Positions 1 to 6,787 of a DNA stretch of 15,662 bases are shown piece after piece. Source of the DNA: Bacteroidota bacterium. Its GTDB lineage: Bacteria; Bacteroidota; Bacteroidia; Chitinophagales; Chitinophagaceae. Every line of letters starts with the position of its first letter. Positions within the stretch are counted from its first letter, which is position 1. The DNA lies in the NCBI GenBank assembly GCA_947447835.1, contig CANFLP010000040.1, forward strand, positions 1 through 15,662, written 5' to 3'. Both the position numbers and the translations under genes were made by a program. A model generated the notes under the pieces. That model saw only the letters and a list, made by a program, of their open reading frames with translations, was not told where the DNA came from and ran no database searches.

Positions 1-1105
1 TGTTGAAGAAGCTAAGGGTACTGATACAACAGTTGATGTTGTGGAAGGTATGCAATTTGATCGTGGATACGTTTCTCCATACTTCGTTACAAATAGCGAA
101 AAGATGGAAGCTGAAATGCAAAATCCATATATCTTAATTTATGATAAGAAGATTTCTGCAATGAAAGACATCTTACATATTTTAGAGAAAGTTGCACAAA
201 CAAGTCGTCCATTAGTAATCATTGCCGAAGATTTAGAAGGTGAAGCAATGGCAACATTGGTAGTTAATAAATTACGTGGTACCATCAAAGTGGCTGCTGT
301 TAAAGCTCCAGGATTTGGTGACAGAAGAAAAGAAATGTTAACTGACATTGCTATCTTAACTGCAGGTACTGTAATTAGCGAAGAGCAAGGATTCAAATTA
401 GAAAATGCAGACTTATCTTATTTAGGTCAAGCATCTTCTATCACTATTGACAAAGACAACACTGTTATTGTTGGTGGTAAAGGTAAAAAAGCAGATATCA
501 CAAGTCGTGTAAATCAAATTAAGGCTCAAATTGAAAACACAACTTCTGAATACGATAAAGAAAAATTACAAGAGCGTTTAGCTAAATTAAGTGGTGGTGT
601 AGCTGTACTTTATGTAGGTGCTGCAACTGAAACTGAAATGAAAGAAAAGAAAGATCGTGTTGACGATGCTTTACACGCTACACGTGCTGCAGTTGAAGAA
701 GGTATCGTACCAGGTGGTGGTGTTGCATACATTCGTGCAGTAGCAAGTTTAGATAAATTAAAAGGTGCTAACGAAGACGAAAATACTGGTATCCAAATTG
801 TACGTCGTGCAATTGAAGAACCATTACGTCAAATTGTTAAGAATAGCGGTATCGAAGGTTCTATCGTTGTACAAAGAATCAAAGAAGGTAAAGACGACTT
901 TGGTTTCAATGCAAGAACAGAAGTTTTCGAAAACTTATTCAAAGCAGGTGTTATCGATCCAACTAAAGTATCTAGAGTTGCATTAGAAAATGCAGCATCA
1001 ATTGCATCTATGTTGTTAACAACAGAATGTGTAATTGCTGACAAGCCAGCTCCAGCAGCTGCTCCACAAGGTGGTGCTCCTGATATGGGTGGCATGGGTT
1101 ACTAA
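1..1105 (+). CDS. groEL: Chaperonin GroEL (Hsp60), 5'-truncated
   Basis: This is the 60-kDa subunit of the cytosolic GroEL/GroES folding machine, which encloses unfolded proteins and releases them in ATP-driven cycles. The reading frame is open from base 2, so the gene enters from the left edge. About 367 codons are visible, roughly from E. coli residue 175 onward: the apical domain, the intermediate domain and the second half of the equatorial domain. Diagnostic stretches are VVEGMQFDRGY, KAPGFGDRRKEML, GGVAVLYVGAATE and DDALHATRAAVEEG. The second Asp of that DDALHAT run (codon 665-667) corresponds to the ATP-hydrolysis residue Asp398 of E. coli. The C-terminus ends in a short Gly/Met-rich tail (GGAPDMGGMGY), as is usual for the chamber-facing tail. 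groES would be expected just upstream, outside the window. A strong terminator follows 30 bp after the stop. Identity is certain; only the N-terminal part is unseen. Confidence 0.98.
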   Translation, partial: VEEAKGTDTTVDVVEGMQFDRGYVSPYFVTNSEKMEAEMQNPYILIYDKKISAMKDILHILEKVAQTSRPLVIIAEDLEGEAMATLVVNKLRGTIKVAAVKAPGFGDRRKEMLTDIAILTAGTVISEEQGFKLENADLSYLGQASSITIDKDNTVIVGGKGKKADITSRVNQIKAQIENTTSEYDKEKLQERLAKLSGGVAVLYVGAATETEMKEKKDRVDDALHATRAAVEEGIVPGGGVAYIRAVASLDKLKGANEDENTGIQIVRRAIEEPLRQIVKNSGIEGSIVVQRIKEGKDDFGFNARTEVFENLFKAGVIDPTKVSRVALENAASIASMLLTTECVIADKPAPAAAPQGGAPDMGGMGY

Positions 1106-1134
1106 AATTAAGTTGCGATTTATTCGCATACGCA

Positions 1135-1169
1135 TAAAAAAAGGCTCCTCATTTGAGGGGCCTTTTTTA
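1135..1169. terminator. Bidirectional rho-independent terminator, groEL / yhhN-like
   Basis: A GC-rich stem (GGCTCCTC pairing with GAGGGGCC, one G-T wobble) around an ATTT loop is preceded by seven A and followed by six T. It can therefore act on both strands. It ends the groEL transcript and may also serve the convergent gene at 1273-1995. A smaller hairpin, TGCGA/TCGCA, lies just before it at about 1114-1127. Confidence 0.9.
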
Positions 1170-1272
1170 TTAAATACATTTCAAAAATGCCTATTACTTT
1201 AAAACGACTAATACGATAATCTAAGAGCAACGAACATACGCATCTTCAATAATAAACAATAATAATATGAAA

Positions 1273-1995
1273 TTAATGTTGCTCCGAAAATGATGCTTGC
1301 TTAATGAATAATTGAAACCCTTTTACTAATAATAATTGCGCAACACCATAAGTTAGCATCGTCACCAAACCAATATTATGAATATGTAAACCAGATTTTT
1401 CCCAGCTAAATTTATTAAAAGCCAATACAGTATCTGATGTAACAAAAAACAACATGCCTGGGAACCAAAATAGTTTTGAAATAATTGCACCTTTTATATT
1501 TCCTCCAGCATGAATAGCCATTAAAGCCGAACTACATATTAAAACCATATAAACTAATATTGGATAAATCAAACTTCCCATTGCATCTTTTAATTGGAAA
1601 AATATCAACACACAAAAACCAGCTAAGATTGCACTAAATGCCAAGAATTTTTTTGACTTTTCTTGTCCTATGCTATTCAATGAATTAAAGAATAAGATAT
1701 TAAAAATATGTGTTGTCATAAAAGCAACCATCCCTAGGATAAAGTAATTTGGATAGGTTAACAATACATCCCCCATGAAGGAACCAAAAAGAGCAACTAT
1801 TAGCAACCATTTTGTATTTGAAGATTTTGTAAAACCTTCCTGTGACATTAGGAAAATTATTAAGGTTGGCAACAATAAAACTTTGGTTACAAACTGAAGC
1901 GAACTAAATGCTTCCCCTAATACTTGTGCATATAAGTGAACAGACAATAACAGAATATAAATGGTTATGCCCCATTTTTGAATAAGTGCTTTCAT
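1273..1995 (-). CDS. YhhN/TMEM86 family membrane protein (putative lysoplasmalogenase)
   Basis: This is a polytopic inner-membrane protein of about 240 residues with roughly eight hydrophobic helices and very short loops. It fits the YhhN/TMEM86 family: a GD motif at the end of a helix (LFGSFMGDVLL), followed by a glycine- and phenylalanine-rich helix (YFILGMVAFMTTHIFNILFF), and a late helix with SDTVLAFNKF. Characterised members of the family hydrolyse the vinyl-ether bond of lysoplasmalogens. Whether this organism makes plasmalogens is unknown, so the substrate is an open question. I chose the ATG at 1995 (MKALIQKW), because the open frame upstream only adds a TTG three codons earlier. It is transcribed divergently from the gene at 2073, with 77 bp between them, and converges on groEL. 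The family call rests on motif and topology recognition only. Confidence 0.75.
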   Translation of the reverse strand: MKALIQKWGITIYILLLSVHLYAQVLGEAFSSLQFVTKVLLLPTLIIFLMSQEGFTKSSNTKWLLIVALFGSFMGDVLLTYPNYFILGMVAFMTTHIFNILFFNSLNSIGQEKSKKFLAFSAILAGFCVLIFFQLKDAMGSLIYPILVYMVLICSSALMAIHAGGNIKGAIISKLFWFPGMLFFVTSDTVLAFNKFSWEKSGLHIHNIGLVTMLTYGVAQLLLVKGFQLFIKQASFSEQH

Positions 1996-2060
1996 ATAAT
2001 ACAATCGTTAATTTGAAATTAAAAGTACGTCATGAGTCGTATATTATAGTTGTCATTTCA

Positions 2061-2068
2061 TAAATTTG
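2061..2068 (+). promoter_or_regulatory. Bacteroidota -7 box (TAaaTTTG) directly before a start codon
   Basis: An exact TAnnTTTG box ends only four bases before the ATG at 2073. In Bacteroidota, transcription starts about 5-7 bases past this box, so the mRNA would begin at or within the start codon (leaderless). I see no TTTG -33 element at the usual spacing, which lowers confidence. Confidence 0.35.
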
Positions 2069-2072
2069 CTGC

Positions 2073-2384
2073 ATGATAAGCCTAGATGAGGAAAAATTCT
2101 ATCAACAATGGGAAAAGGAACGCCTACAACCGCATTATAAACGTCGTCCTTTTTTAAGAGGTCTAAGCGTAGGTTTAAGCTTAGGAGTCCTAGTAATGAT
2201 CATTTCTGAACTAGGTTGGTATGAAAGGGCTAACATGGAAGCAAATAGTTGGGGGAACGAATTATGGATTATTATTGCAATTATTGCAATCTCTATAGGA
2301 TTTGGCTGGTTGTATCAACAGTTTACTTCCGAAATGAATGAACAAAGATTTCAAGAACTAAAACATATAAAAAACAAAAAATGA
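2073..2384 (+). CDS. Small two-helix membrane protein, uncharacterised
   Basis: I do not recognise this 103-residue protein as a named family. It has a charged N-terminal cytoplasmic stretch (residues 1-27, rich in E, K and R), a first hydrophobic helix at about 29-47 (GLSVGLSLGVLVMIISELG), a short polar loop, a second helix at about 64-84 (ELWIIIAIIAISIGFGWLYQ), and a charged tail ending in KHIKNKK. The predicted fold is a helical hairpin with both ends in the cytoplasm. A 9-bp tandem repeat (ATTATTGCA twice, 2271-2288) encodes the IIAIIA part of the second helix. Its stop codon overlaps the start of the FKBP gene in an ATGA arrangement, so the two are probably translationally coupled and may work together at the membrane. 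No enzymatic motif is visible. Confidence 0.8.
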   Translation: MISLDEEKFYQQWEKERLQPHYKRRPFLRGLSVGLSLGVLVMIISELGWYERANMEANSWGNELWIIIAIIAISIGFGWLYQQFTSEMNEQRFQELKHIKNKK

Positions 2385-2887
2385 GCATTTTTAACAAAAA
2401 CACACGAAAAACAACTGGTTTTATATCAATTTTGGCAATTTTTGCCCTTATTTTGACCATTTCTACACAAAGTGCTTGCAGTAAATCTGGTGCTTGTACC
2501 CTTACTGCAGATTTTGCCCCAGATCATAATTCTACACAAAATACAGCGATGGTTGCTTATTGTGTTGCTCATAATATTACTTATACAACCGATCCAAGTG
2601 GTATTTTATATCAAATTATCACTCCAGGTGCAGCAACACATCCAAACCTATGTGAAACAATATCAATGACTTATACAGGAACTTTGTTAAATGGCACTCA
2701 ATTTGATGCTAGTACCATTTCCTATTCTTTGAGTCAATTAATACCAGGATGGCAAATTGCGGTACCTAAAATTGGTAAAGGCGGTCATATGAAAGTACTT
2801 ATCCCATCTTCATTGGGATATGGAGCTCAAGCAATGGGTAGTATTCCTGCCAATTCTCCCCTTTATTTTGACATCGTTTTGAACTAG
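2381..2887 (+). CDS. FKBP-type peptidyl-prolyl cis-trans isomerase, exported lipoprotein
   Basis: This is a 168-residue prolyl isomerase expected to assist folding outside the inner membrane. Residues 1-32 form a signal peptide with a basic start and a long hydrophobic core, followed by a possible lipid-attachment Cys33 (STQSAC; Gln at -3 is unusual, so lipidation is not certain). Residues 38-92 form a linker domain with Cys39, Cys61 and Cys91, a pattern I associate with Chitinophagaceae homologues. The FKBP fold covers about 75-168: YTGTLLNGTQFDAS (Tyr98, Phe108, Asp109), IPGWQIAVPKIGKGG, and LGYGAQAMGSIPANSPLYFDIVL. These supply the aromatic active-site residues of FKBP12-like enzymes, so the domain looks active. 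It starts inside the stop codon of the preceding membrane-protein gene and ends 78 bp before secDF. Confidence 0.93.
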   Translation: MSIFNKNTRKTTGFISILAIFALILTISTQSACSKSGACTLTADFAPDHNSTQNTAMVAYCVAHNITYTTDPSGILYQIITPGAATHPNLCETISMTYTGTLLNGTQFDASTISYSLSQLIPGWQIAVPKIGKGGHMKVLIPSSLGYGAQAMGSIPANSPLYFDIVLN

Positions 2888-2901
2888 GAAAATAATACCT
2901 T

Positions 2902-2936
2902 TTTGGCCTATTTTTCCCTTGTTTCCATTATATTTG
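2902..2936 (+). promoter_or_regulatory. Probable secDF promoter (TTTG ... TATATTTG)
   Basis: An exact Bacteroidota -7 box, TATATTTG (2929-2936), lies 29 bases before the secDF ATG. A TTTG at 2902-2905 could be the -33 element, although the 23-base spacing is a little long. This would let secDF be expressed separately from the FKBP gene upstream. Confidence 0.45.
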
Positions 2937-2965
2937 CCGACTAAAAATCAGTTAACCAAACTATT

Positions 2966-5944
2966 ATGCAACTCAAAGGATTAGTGCGCTTTTTTGCAAT
3001 TGCGCTTATTTTAATTTGTCTTTACCAATTGTCGTTTACTTGGTTCGTTCGTAGCCACGAAAAAGCAATGGATGCCAAGGCATCAGCTTGGGTAAAAAAA
3101 TTCCCAAAGGCTGAGCAAGTTTACCCTTCTAACAAAGAAGAGCAATTACTTTACAATGACAGTGTAAGCGATTTACAAAAAGCGTATTACAAACATTTAT
3201 TAGACAGTACAAAAGATACCAAATTAGCTTTTGGTTTAACAACTTATGCTTCTGCTAAAGAAAAAGAATTGATGTTAGGTCTTGATTTACAAGGCGGTAT
3301 GAGCGTAACCATGGAAGTGGGCTTAGACGGCTTAATCAAATCATTAGCTAATTATACTAAAGACCCTTCTTTTAACACTGCATTAAACAATGCCGTTGCT
3401 AAAAAAGCAAATAGCCGTGCAGACTTAATCTCTTTATTTAGAGAAGAATATGCTCGTGTTAATCCTACAGGTAAATTAGCACCTTTATTCGCAACAAGAA
3501 GTAATGGTAAATTGAAATTTGATGCATCTGATGATGTAGTTGCAAGTTATTTAAGAGACCAATCAACTATTGCATTTAATAACACATATAAGATTTTAAG
3601 AACACGTATCGATAAATTCGGTTTAGCATCTCCTAATATCAACCCTGATGCCAACAAAGGTATTATCAGTATTGAGTTAGCTGGTATTAACGATAAGGAA
3701 AGAGTACGTTCTTATTTACAATCAACTGCAAACCTTCAATTCTTTGAAGTATATACTTTAGAAAATAAAGACGTTCAAGGTGGTATCACTGCTGCTGATA
3801 AAGCAATTGAAGCAAACTTAGCTGGAATCAAGGACAGCAATGCAACTGCTAAATTGGATACTTCAAAATTAAATCCAAACAAGAACCCATTATTAAAATT
3901 GGTTCAGTTTACACAACCATACCAAGGTAAAAATGGTCAATACATTTTCCCTGGAGAAATTGGTTATACATTAAAAAAAGATACTGCTAAATTAAATGCA
4001 TGGTTAGCATTACCAGAAGTGAAATCTAAATTTCCTTCTAACTTAGTATTCATGTATGGAAAAGTAGAAGCTGAAGATGCGAAAGCAAAAGAAGTTTTAC
4101 CTATTTATGCAATCAAAACTTTAGACAACGGTCAAGCTGAATTAGAAGGTGATCACGTTGCTAATGCTGCTCAAGATTTTGACGAAAGAGGAAAAGTGGC
4201 CATCAAAATGAATATGGACAAAGTTGGTACAACTATCTGGGCTAAAATGACATCTAAAAATGTTGGCAAGCCTTTAGCTATTGTACTTGACAATATTGTT
4301 TATTCTGCACCAAATGTTAATGATGCTATCACAACTGGTAACTCATCTATCTCTGGTAACTATACTTTAAAAACTGCACAAGATTTAGCTGAGATATTAG
4401 AGAGTGGTAAATTACCTGCTCCAGCTAAAATTGTACAAGAACAACAAGTAGGTCCAACTTTAGGTAAAGCATCTATCCAAGGTGGTTTAATGTCATTCGG
4501 CATTGCCTTCTTAGTAATATTTGCATTAATGTTATTATACTTCAACACTGGTGGTTGGGTAGCAAACATTGCCTTAATCTTAAACTTATTATTTACTATC
4601 GGTATTTTAAGTGCACTAGGATTTACTTTAACTGCGCCTGGTATCGCCGGTTTAGTATTAACTGTTGGTATGGCAGTGGATACAAACGTAATTATATTTG
4701 AAAGAATCAAAGAGGAGTTAACAAAAGGCAAGAGCTATCAAATGGCGGTTGCTGACGGATATAAGCGTTCTATGTCTCCAGTTTTGGATGCACACGTTAC
4801 TACCCTTTTAACTGCTTGTATCTTAGCTTACTTTGGTTTAGGTCCAGTACTTGGATTCGCTACAACACAAATTATTGGTATCTTATTATCATTGTTCTGT
4901 GGAATCTTAGTATCACGTTTAATCACTGATATCTACACTAGCAAGAACAGACACTTTGAATATTTTACCGCTGTTTCTAGATCTATCTTCAAACACGCTA
5001 CATTCAAATTTATTGAATTCAGAAAGTACGCATACGTATTGTCTGCTCTAGTATTAGTTATGGGTATCGCTTCTTTCTTTAACGGATTTGATCAAGGTGT
5101 AGAATTTGCAGGTGGTAGAAGCTACACTGTTAAATTTAGCAGCGCTGTAAATATTGAATCAGTTCGTGAAGATTTAAAGAAGGTATTTGGTGAAGCACCA
5201 ATTATTAAAACAGTAGATACTAAAAATCAAATTAACATCACTACTTCTTATAAAATTAAGGAGCAAGGAAATAATATTGATCAAGAAGTAGAAGCATTAT
5301 TGTTTAAAGGTTTAGCTAAGCAATTACCGACTGGTACTAGCTTCAAAGAGTTTGATACTCAATTCAAGCAAAGTTCTCAAACAGTATTACCTACTATATC
5401 TGATGACTTAAAAGCAGGTGCAACTAAAGCAACTATATTCGCTTTAATCGCAATCTGTTTATATATCTTTATTCGTTTCCGTGACTGGAGATACTCTTTA
5501 GGTACTATCTTCTCTTTGTTACACGACGTATTCGTAACATTGATTGTATTTAGTTTCTTAAGAAAAGTTGTTCCATTCCCATTAGAGATTGACCAGCACT
5601 TTATTGCTGCGGTATTAACTGTAATTGGTTTCTCTATGAATGACACGGTGATTGTATATGACCGTATTCGTGAAGATTCTAAATTAATGAAAGGTTCAGA
5701 TAACGCTAGCATTATCAACCGAGCAATTAACGAAACATTAAGTCGTACTGTAATGACTTCATTAACAGTATTCTTAGTAATCTTAATCTTGTTTATCTTT
5801 GGTGGTGAAGTAACAAGAGGATTTGCATTTGCAATGTTAATTGGTATCATCACTGGTACTTACTCTTCTATCTTCGTTGCTGCTCCAGTATTGGTTGACT
5901 TTGCAAAAGACAAACCATTAGGACGCGCTGATAGCAAAAAATAA
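2966..5944 (+). CDS. secDF: Protein translocase subunit SecDF (fused SecD-SecF)
   Basis: SecDF is an inner-membrane accessory of SecYEG that uses the proton-motive force to pull preproteins across the membrane. Here SecD and SecF are one 992-residue chain, as is usual in Bacteroidota. TM1 is at about 7-27, and the SecD signature LGLDLQGG ends at Gly111. A periplasmic P1 domain reaches to about residue 505, much longer than in the Thermus protein. SecD helices start near 508 and contain VGMAVDTNVIIFERIKEE (Asp572). The SecF half begins near 690, with GVEFAGG at 711-717 and SMNDTVIVYDRIRED (Asp893). Arg927 in TLSRTVMTS lies 34 residues after Asp893, the same spacing as the proton-pathway pair Asp637/Arg671 of Thermus SecDF. 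All three transport residues are therefore present. It has its own candidate promoter and a strong terminator. Confidence 0.98.
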   Translation: MQLKGLVRFFAIALILICLYQLSFTWFVRSHEKAMDAKASAWVKKFPKAEQVYPSNKEEQLLYNDSVSDLQKAYYKHLLDSTKDTKLAFGLTTYASAKEKELMLGLDLQGGMSVTMEVGLDGLIKSLANYTKDPSFNTALNNAVAKKANSRADLISLFREEYARVNPTGKLAPLFATRSNGKLKFDASDDVVASYLRDQSTIAFNNTYKILRTRIDKFGLASPNINPDANKGIISIELAGINDKERVRSYLQSTANLQFFEVYTLENKDVQGGITAADKAIEANLAGIKDSNATAKLDTSKLNPNKNPLLKLVQFTQPYQGKNGQYIFPGEIGYTLKKDTAKLNAWLALPEVKSKFPSNLVFMYGKVEAEDAKAKEVLPIYAIKTLDNGQAELEGDHVANAAQDFDERGKVAIKMNMDKVGTTIWAKMTSKNVGKPLAIVLDNIVYSAPNVNDAITTGNSSISGNYTLKTAQDLAEILESGKLPAPAKIVQEQQVGPTLGKASIQGGLMSFGIAFLVIFALMLLYFNTGGWVANIALILNLLFTIGILSALGFTLTAPGIAGLVLTVGMAVDTNVIIFERIKEELTKGKSYQMAVADGYKRSMSPVLDAHVTTLLTACILAYFGLGPVLGFATTQIIGILLSLFCGILVSRLITDIYTSKNRHFEYFTAVSRSIFKHATFKFIEFRKYAYVLSALVLVMGIASFFNGFDQGVEFAGGRSYTVKFSSAVNIESVREDLKKVFGEAPIIKTVDTKNQINITTSYKIKEQGNNIDQEVEALLFKGLAKQLPTGTSFKEFDTQFKQSSQTVLPTISDDLKAGATKATIFALIAICLYIFIRFRDWRYSLGTIFSLLHDVFVTLIVFSFLRKVVPFPLEIDQHFIAAVLTVIGFSMNDTVIVYDRIREDSKLMKGSDNASIINRAINETLSRTVMTSLTVFLVILILFIFGGEVTRGFAFAMLIGIITGTYSSIFVAAPVLVDFAKDKPLGRADSKK

Positions 5945-5968
5945 AACGTCAATTCGTTTATTATAATT

Positions 5969-5998
5969 AAAGGCCTCACTTCACCGTGAGGCCTTTTT
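5969..5998 (+). terminator. Rho-independent terminator of secDF
   Basis: A perfect 11-bp stem (AAAGGCCTCAC / GTGAGGCCTTT) with a six-base loop is followed by a T run, 24 bp after the secDF stop. The T run continues directly into GTTGCC, the same hexamer that follows the opposing terminator at 6264-6293. Confidence 0.92.
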
Positions 5999-6263
5999 GT
6001 TGCCTTCCATTTGTTACGCTGGTTGCATATGAATTCCTTGGCGAACCTTCGCATGCGCTGTAGTATTACACAATTGTAAAGCTTTAATATCCATCTTAGT
6101 ATCTGTTTGGTTGGCTCAGCATTTATTCCTATTAGTACGCTATGCTCAAAAATTCGCTACGGAATTATATGCTACCAGCTCTACAAATGATTCCAACTGC
6201 AGTTGTATCCATTATCATTGTTAAAGATGCATCATGCAATCTTCACGAATAATGAATGGCAAC
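5999..6263. repeat. Non-coding palindromic block of unknown nature (MITE- or REP-like?)
   Basis: The 265 bases between the two convergent terminators hold no credible gene. The strongest structure is an inverted repeat: 6008-6045 matches the reverse complement of 6153-6189 at 31 of 37 aligned positions with one extra base. Weaker pairing continues inward (GCATGCG at 6051-6057 against CGCTATGC at 6138-6145, and the region of 6061-6068 against 6130-6137), leaving a loop of about 61 bases. The block's ends are also inverted copies: GTTGCCTTCCATT (5999-6011) against AATGAATGGCAAC (6251-6263), 11 of 13 matching. To the right of the main hairpin lie a perfect 12-bp palindrome, CAACTGCAGTTG (6194-6205), and GATGCATC (6226-6233). 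I see no target-site duplication and no transposase. It could be a decayed miniature inverted-repeat element, a dispersed palindromic repeat or a structured RNA. Confidence 0.7.
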
Positions 6264-6293
6264 AAAAAAGCCCTAGAATTACCCAGGGCTTTT
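6264..6293 (-). terminator. Rho-independent terminator of the iscA-like gene
   Basis: Read on the minus strand, the stem AAAAGCCCT / AGGGCTTTT with a ten-base loop is followed by six T and then GTTGCC. It lies 19 bp beyond the stop of the iscA-like gene. Confidence 0.88.
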
Positions 6294-6312
6294 AAAATAA
6301 TATGGTGAGCGA

Positions 6313-6663
6313 TTAAACTGCGAAGCTGGTACCACAACCACAGGTGCTAGAAGCATTTGGGTTGGTAAAGGTGAAACCACGGCTATTTAAGCCGCCTTGC
6401 CAGTCAATGGTCATTCCGTATAGGTAAATTTGATGCGCCGCTTCCATACAGCAAGGAACGCCTTCAAAAACAAACTGCAAATCCTCTTGTTTAGGCACAT
6501 CAAACCCTAAAACATAGGTCATACCAGAGCAACCACCGCCTTTGACACCCACACGTAAACGTTGTTGTTGATCAAATCCAGGCTCACCCATTAAGCGCGT
6601 AAGCTCTTCCACTGCATTGGCAGTGAAACTTACTGGGGTCTTTAAAATAGTATCTGTAGACAT
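6313..6663 (-). CDS. HesB/IscA/SufA-type iron-sulfur cluster assembly protein
   Basis: This 116-residue A-type carrier would bind and deliver Fe-S clusters (or iron) to apo-proteins in the cytosol. The family fold is complete. The three ligand cysteines are in place: Cys45 in GGGCSGMTY, and Cys108 and Cys110 in the C-terminal TCGCGTSF. The usual LYGMTIDW...GLNSRGFTFTNPNA segment lies between them. An extra Cys71-Cys72 pair falls where other family members vary. The length is normal and the ATG at 6663 gives the usual N-terminus. The gene stands alone: no iscU, sufB or hscA neighbour is visible. It is divergent from the mutase gene (124 bp between starts) and ends at its own terminator. IscA, SufA and ErpA subtypes cannot be separated from the sequence alone, so I give no symbol. 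Confidence 0.94.
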   Translation of the reverse strand: MSTDTILKTPVSFTANAVEELTRLMGEPGFDQQQRLRVGVKGGGCSGMTYVLGFDVPKQEDLQFVFEGVPCCMEAAHQIYLYGMTIDWQGGLNSRGFTFTNPNASSTCGCGTSFAV

Positions 6664-6688
6664 AAAGTGAAATTTTTAGGTTCTAAGT

Positions 6689-6696
6689 CAAAATTA
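6689..6696 (-). promoter_or_regulatory. Candidate -7 box (TAatTTTG) for the iscA-like gene
   Basis: The minus strand reads TAATTTTG, an exact TAnnTTTG match, 25 bases before the iscA-like ATG. No clear -33 TTTG is present at 19-23 bases upstream. Confidence 0.35.
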
Positions 6697-6787
6697 CGAT
6701 AAGTATTGGATATGCCATTTATCTAAAATTTCGAAAATAGAAATATTATCCAGCCCAAAGGGAATTGATTTTTTCGTAAATTTAAGA

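Noticed and set aside
829..1095. Minus-strand open frame of 88 codons
   Set aside because: Antisense to the conserved C-terminal part of groEL.
2472..2669. Hydrophobic 65-codon frame inside the FKBP gene
   Set aside because: Alternate frame of a gene whose own frame has clear FKBP motifs; no independent start signal.
4360..4731. Minus-strand open frame of 123 codons
   Set aside because: Antisense shadow of the SecD transmembrane region.
5377..5853. Long minus-strand open frame of 158 codons
   Set aside because: It lies fully inside secDF; the secDF frame carries all conserved motifs, so this is an antisense shadow.
5860..6054. Open frame on the minus strand, 64 codons
   Set aside because: It runs through the secDF terminator hairpin and the end of secDF, has no family resemblance and no plausible promoter.
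5999..6263. Possibility of an integron attC site in the palindromic block
   Set aside because: The ends read GTTGCC/GGCAAC and do not fit the GTTRRRY/RYYYAAC core sites; no integrase or cassette is present.
5999..6263. Possibility of a tRNA or other known small RNA in the gap
   Set aside because: No cloverleaf, TTC-loop or CCA end, and no resemblance to common Bacteroidota RNAs such as 6S, tmRNA or RNase P that I could recognise.
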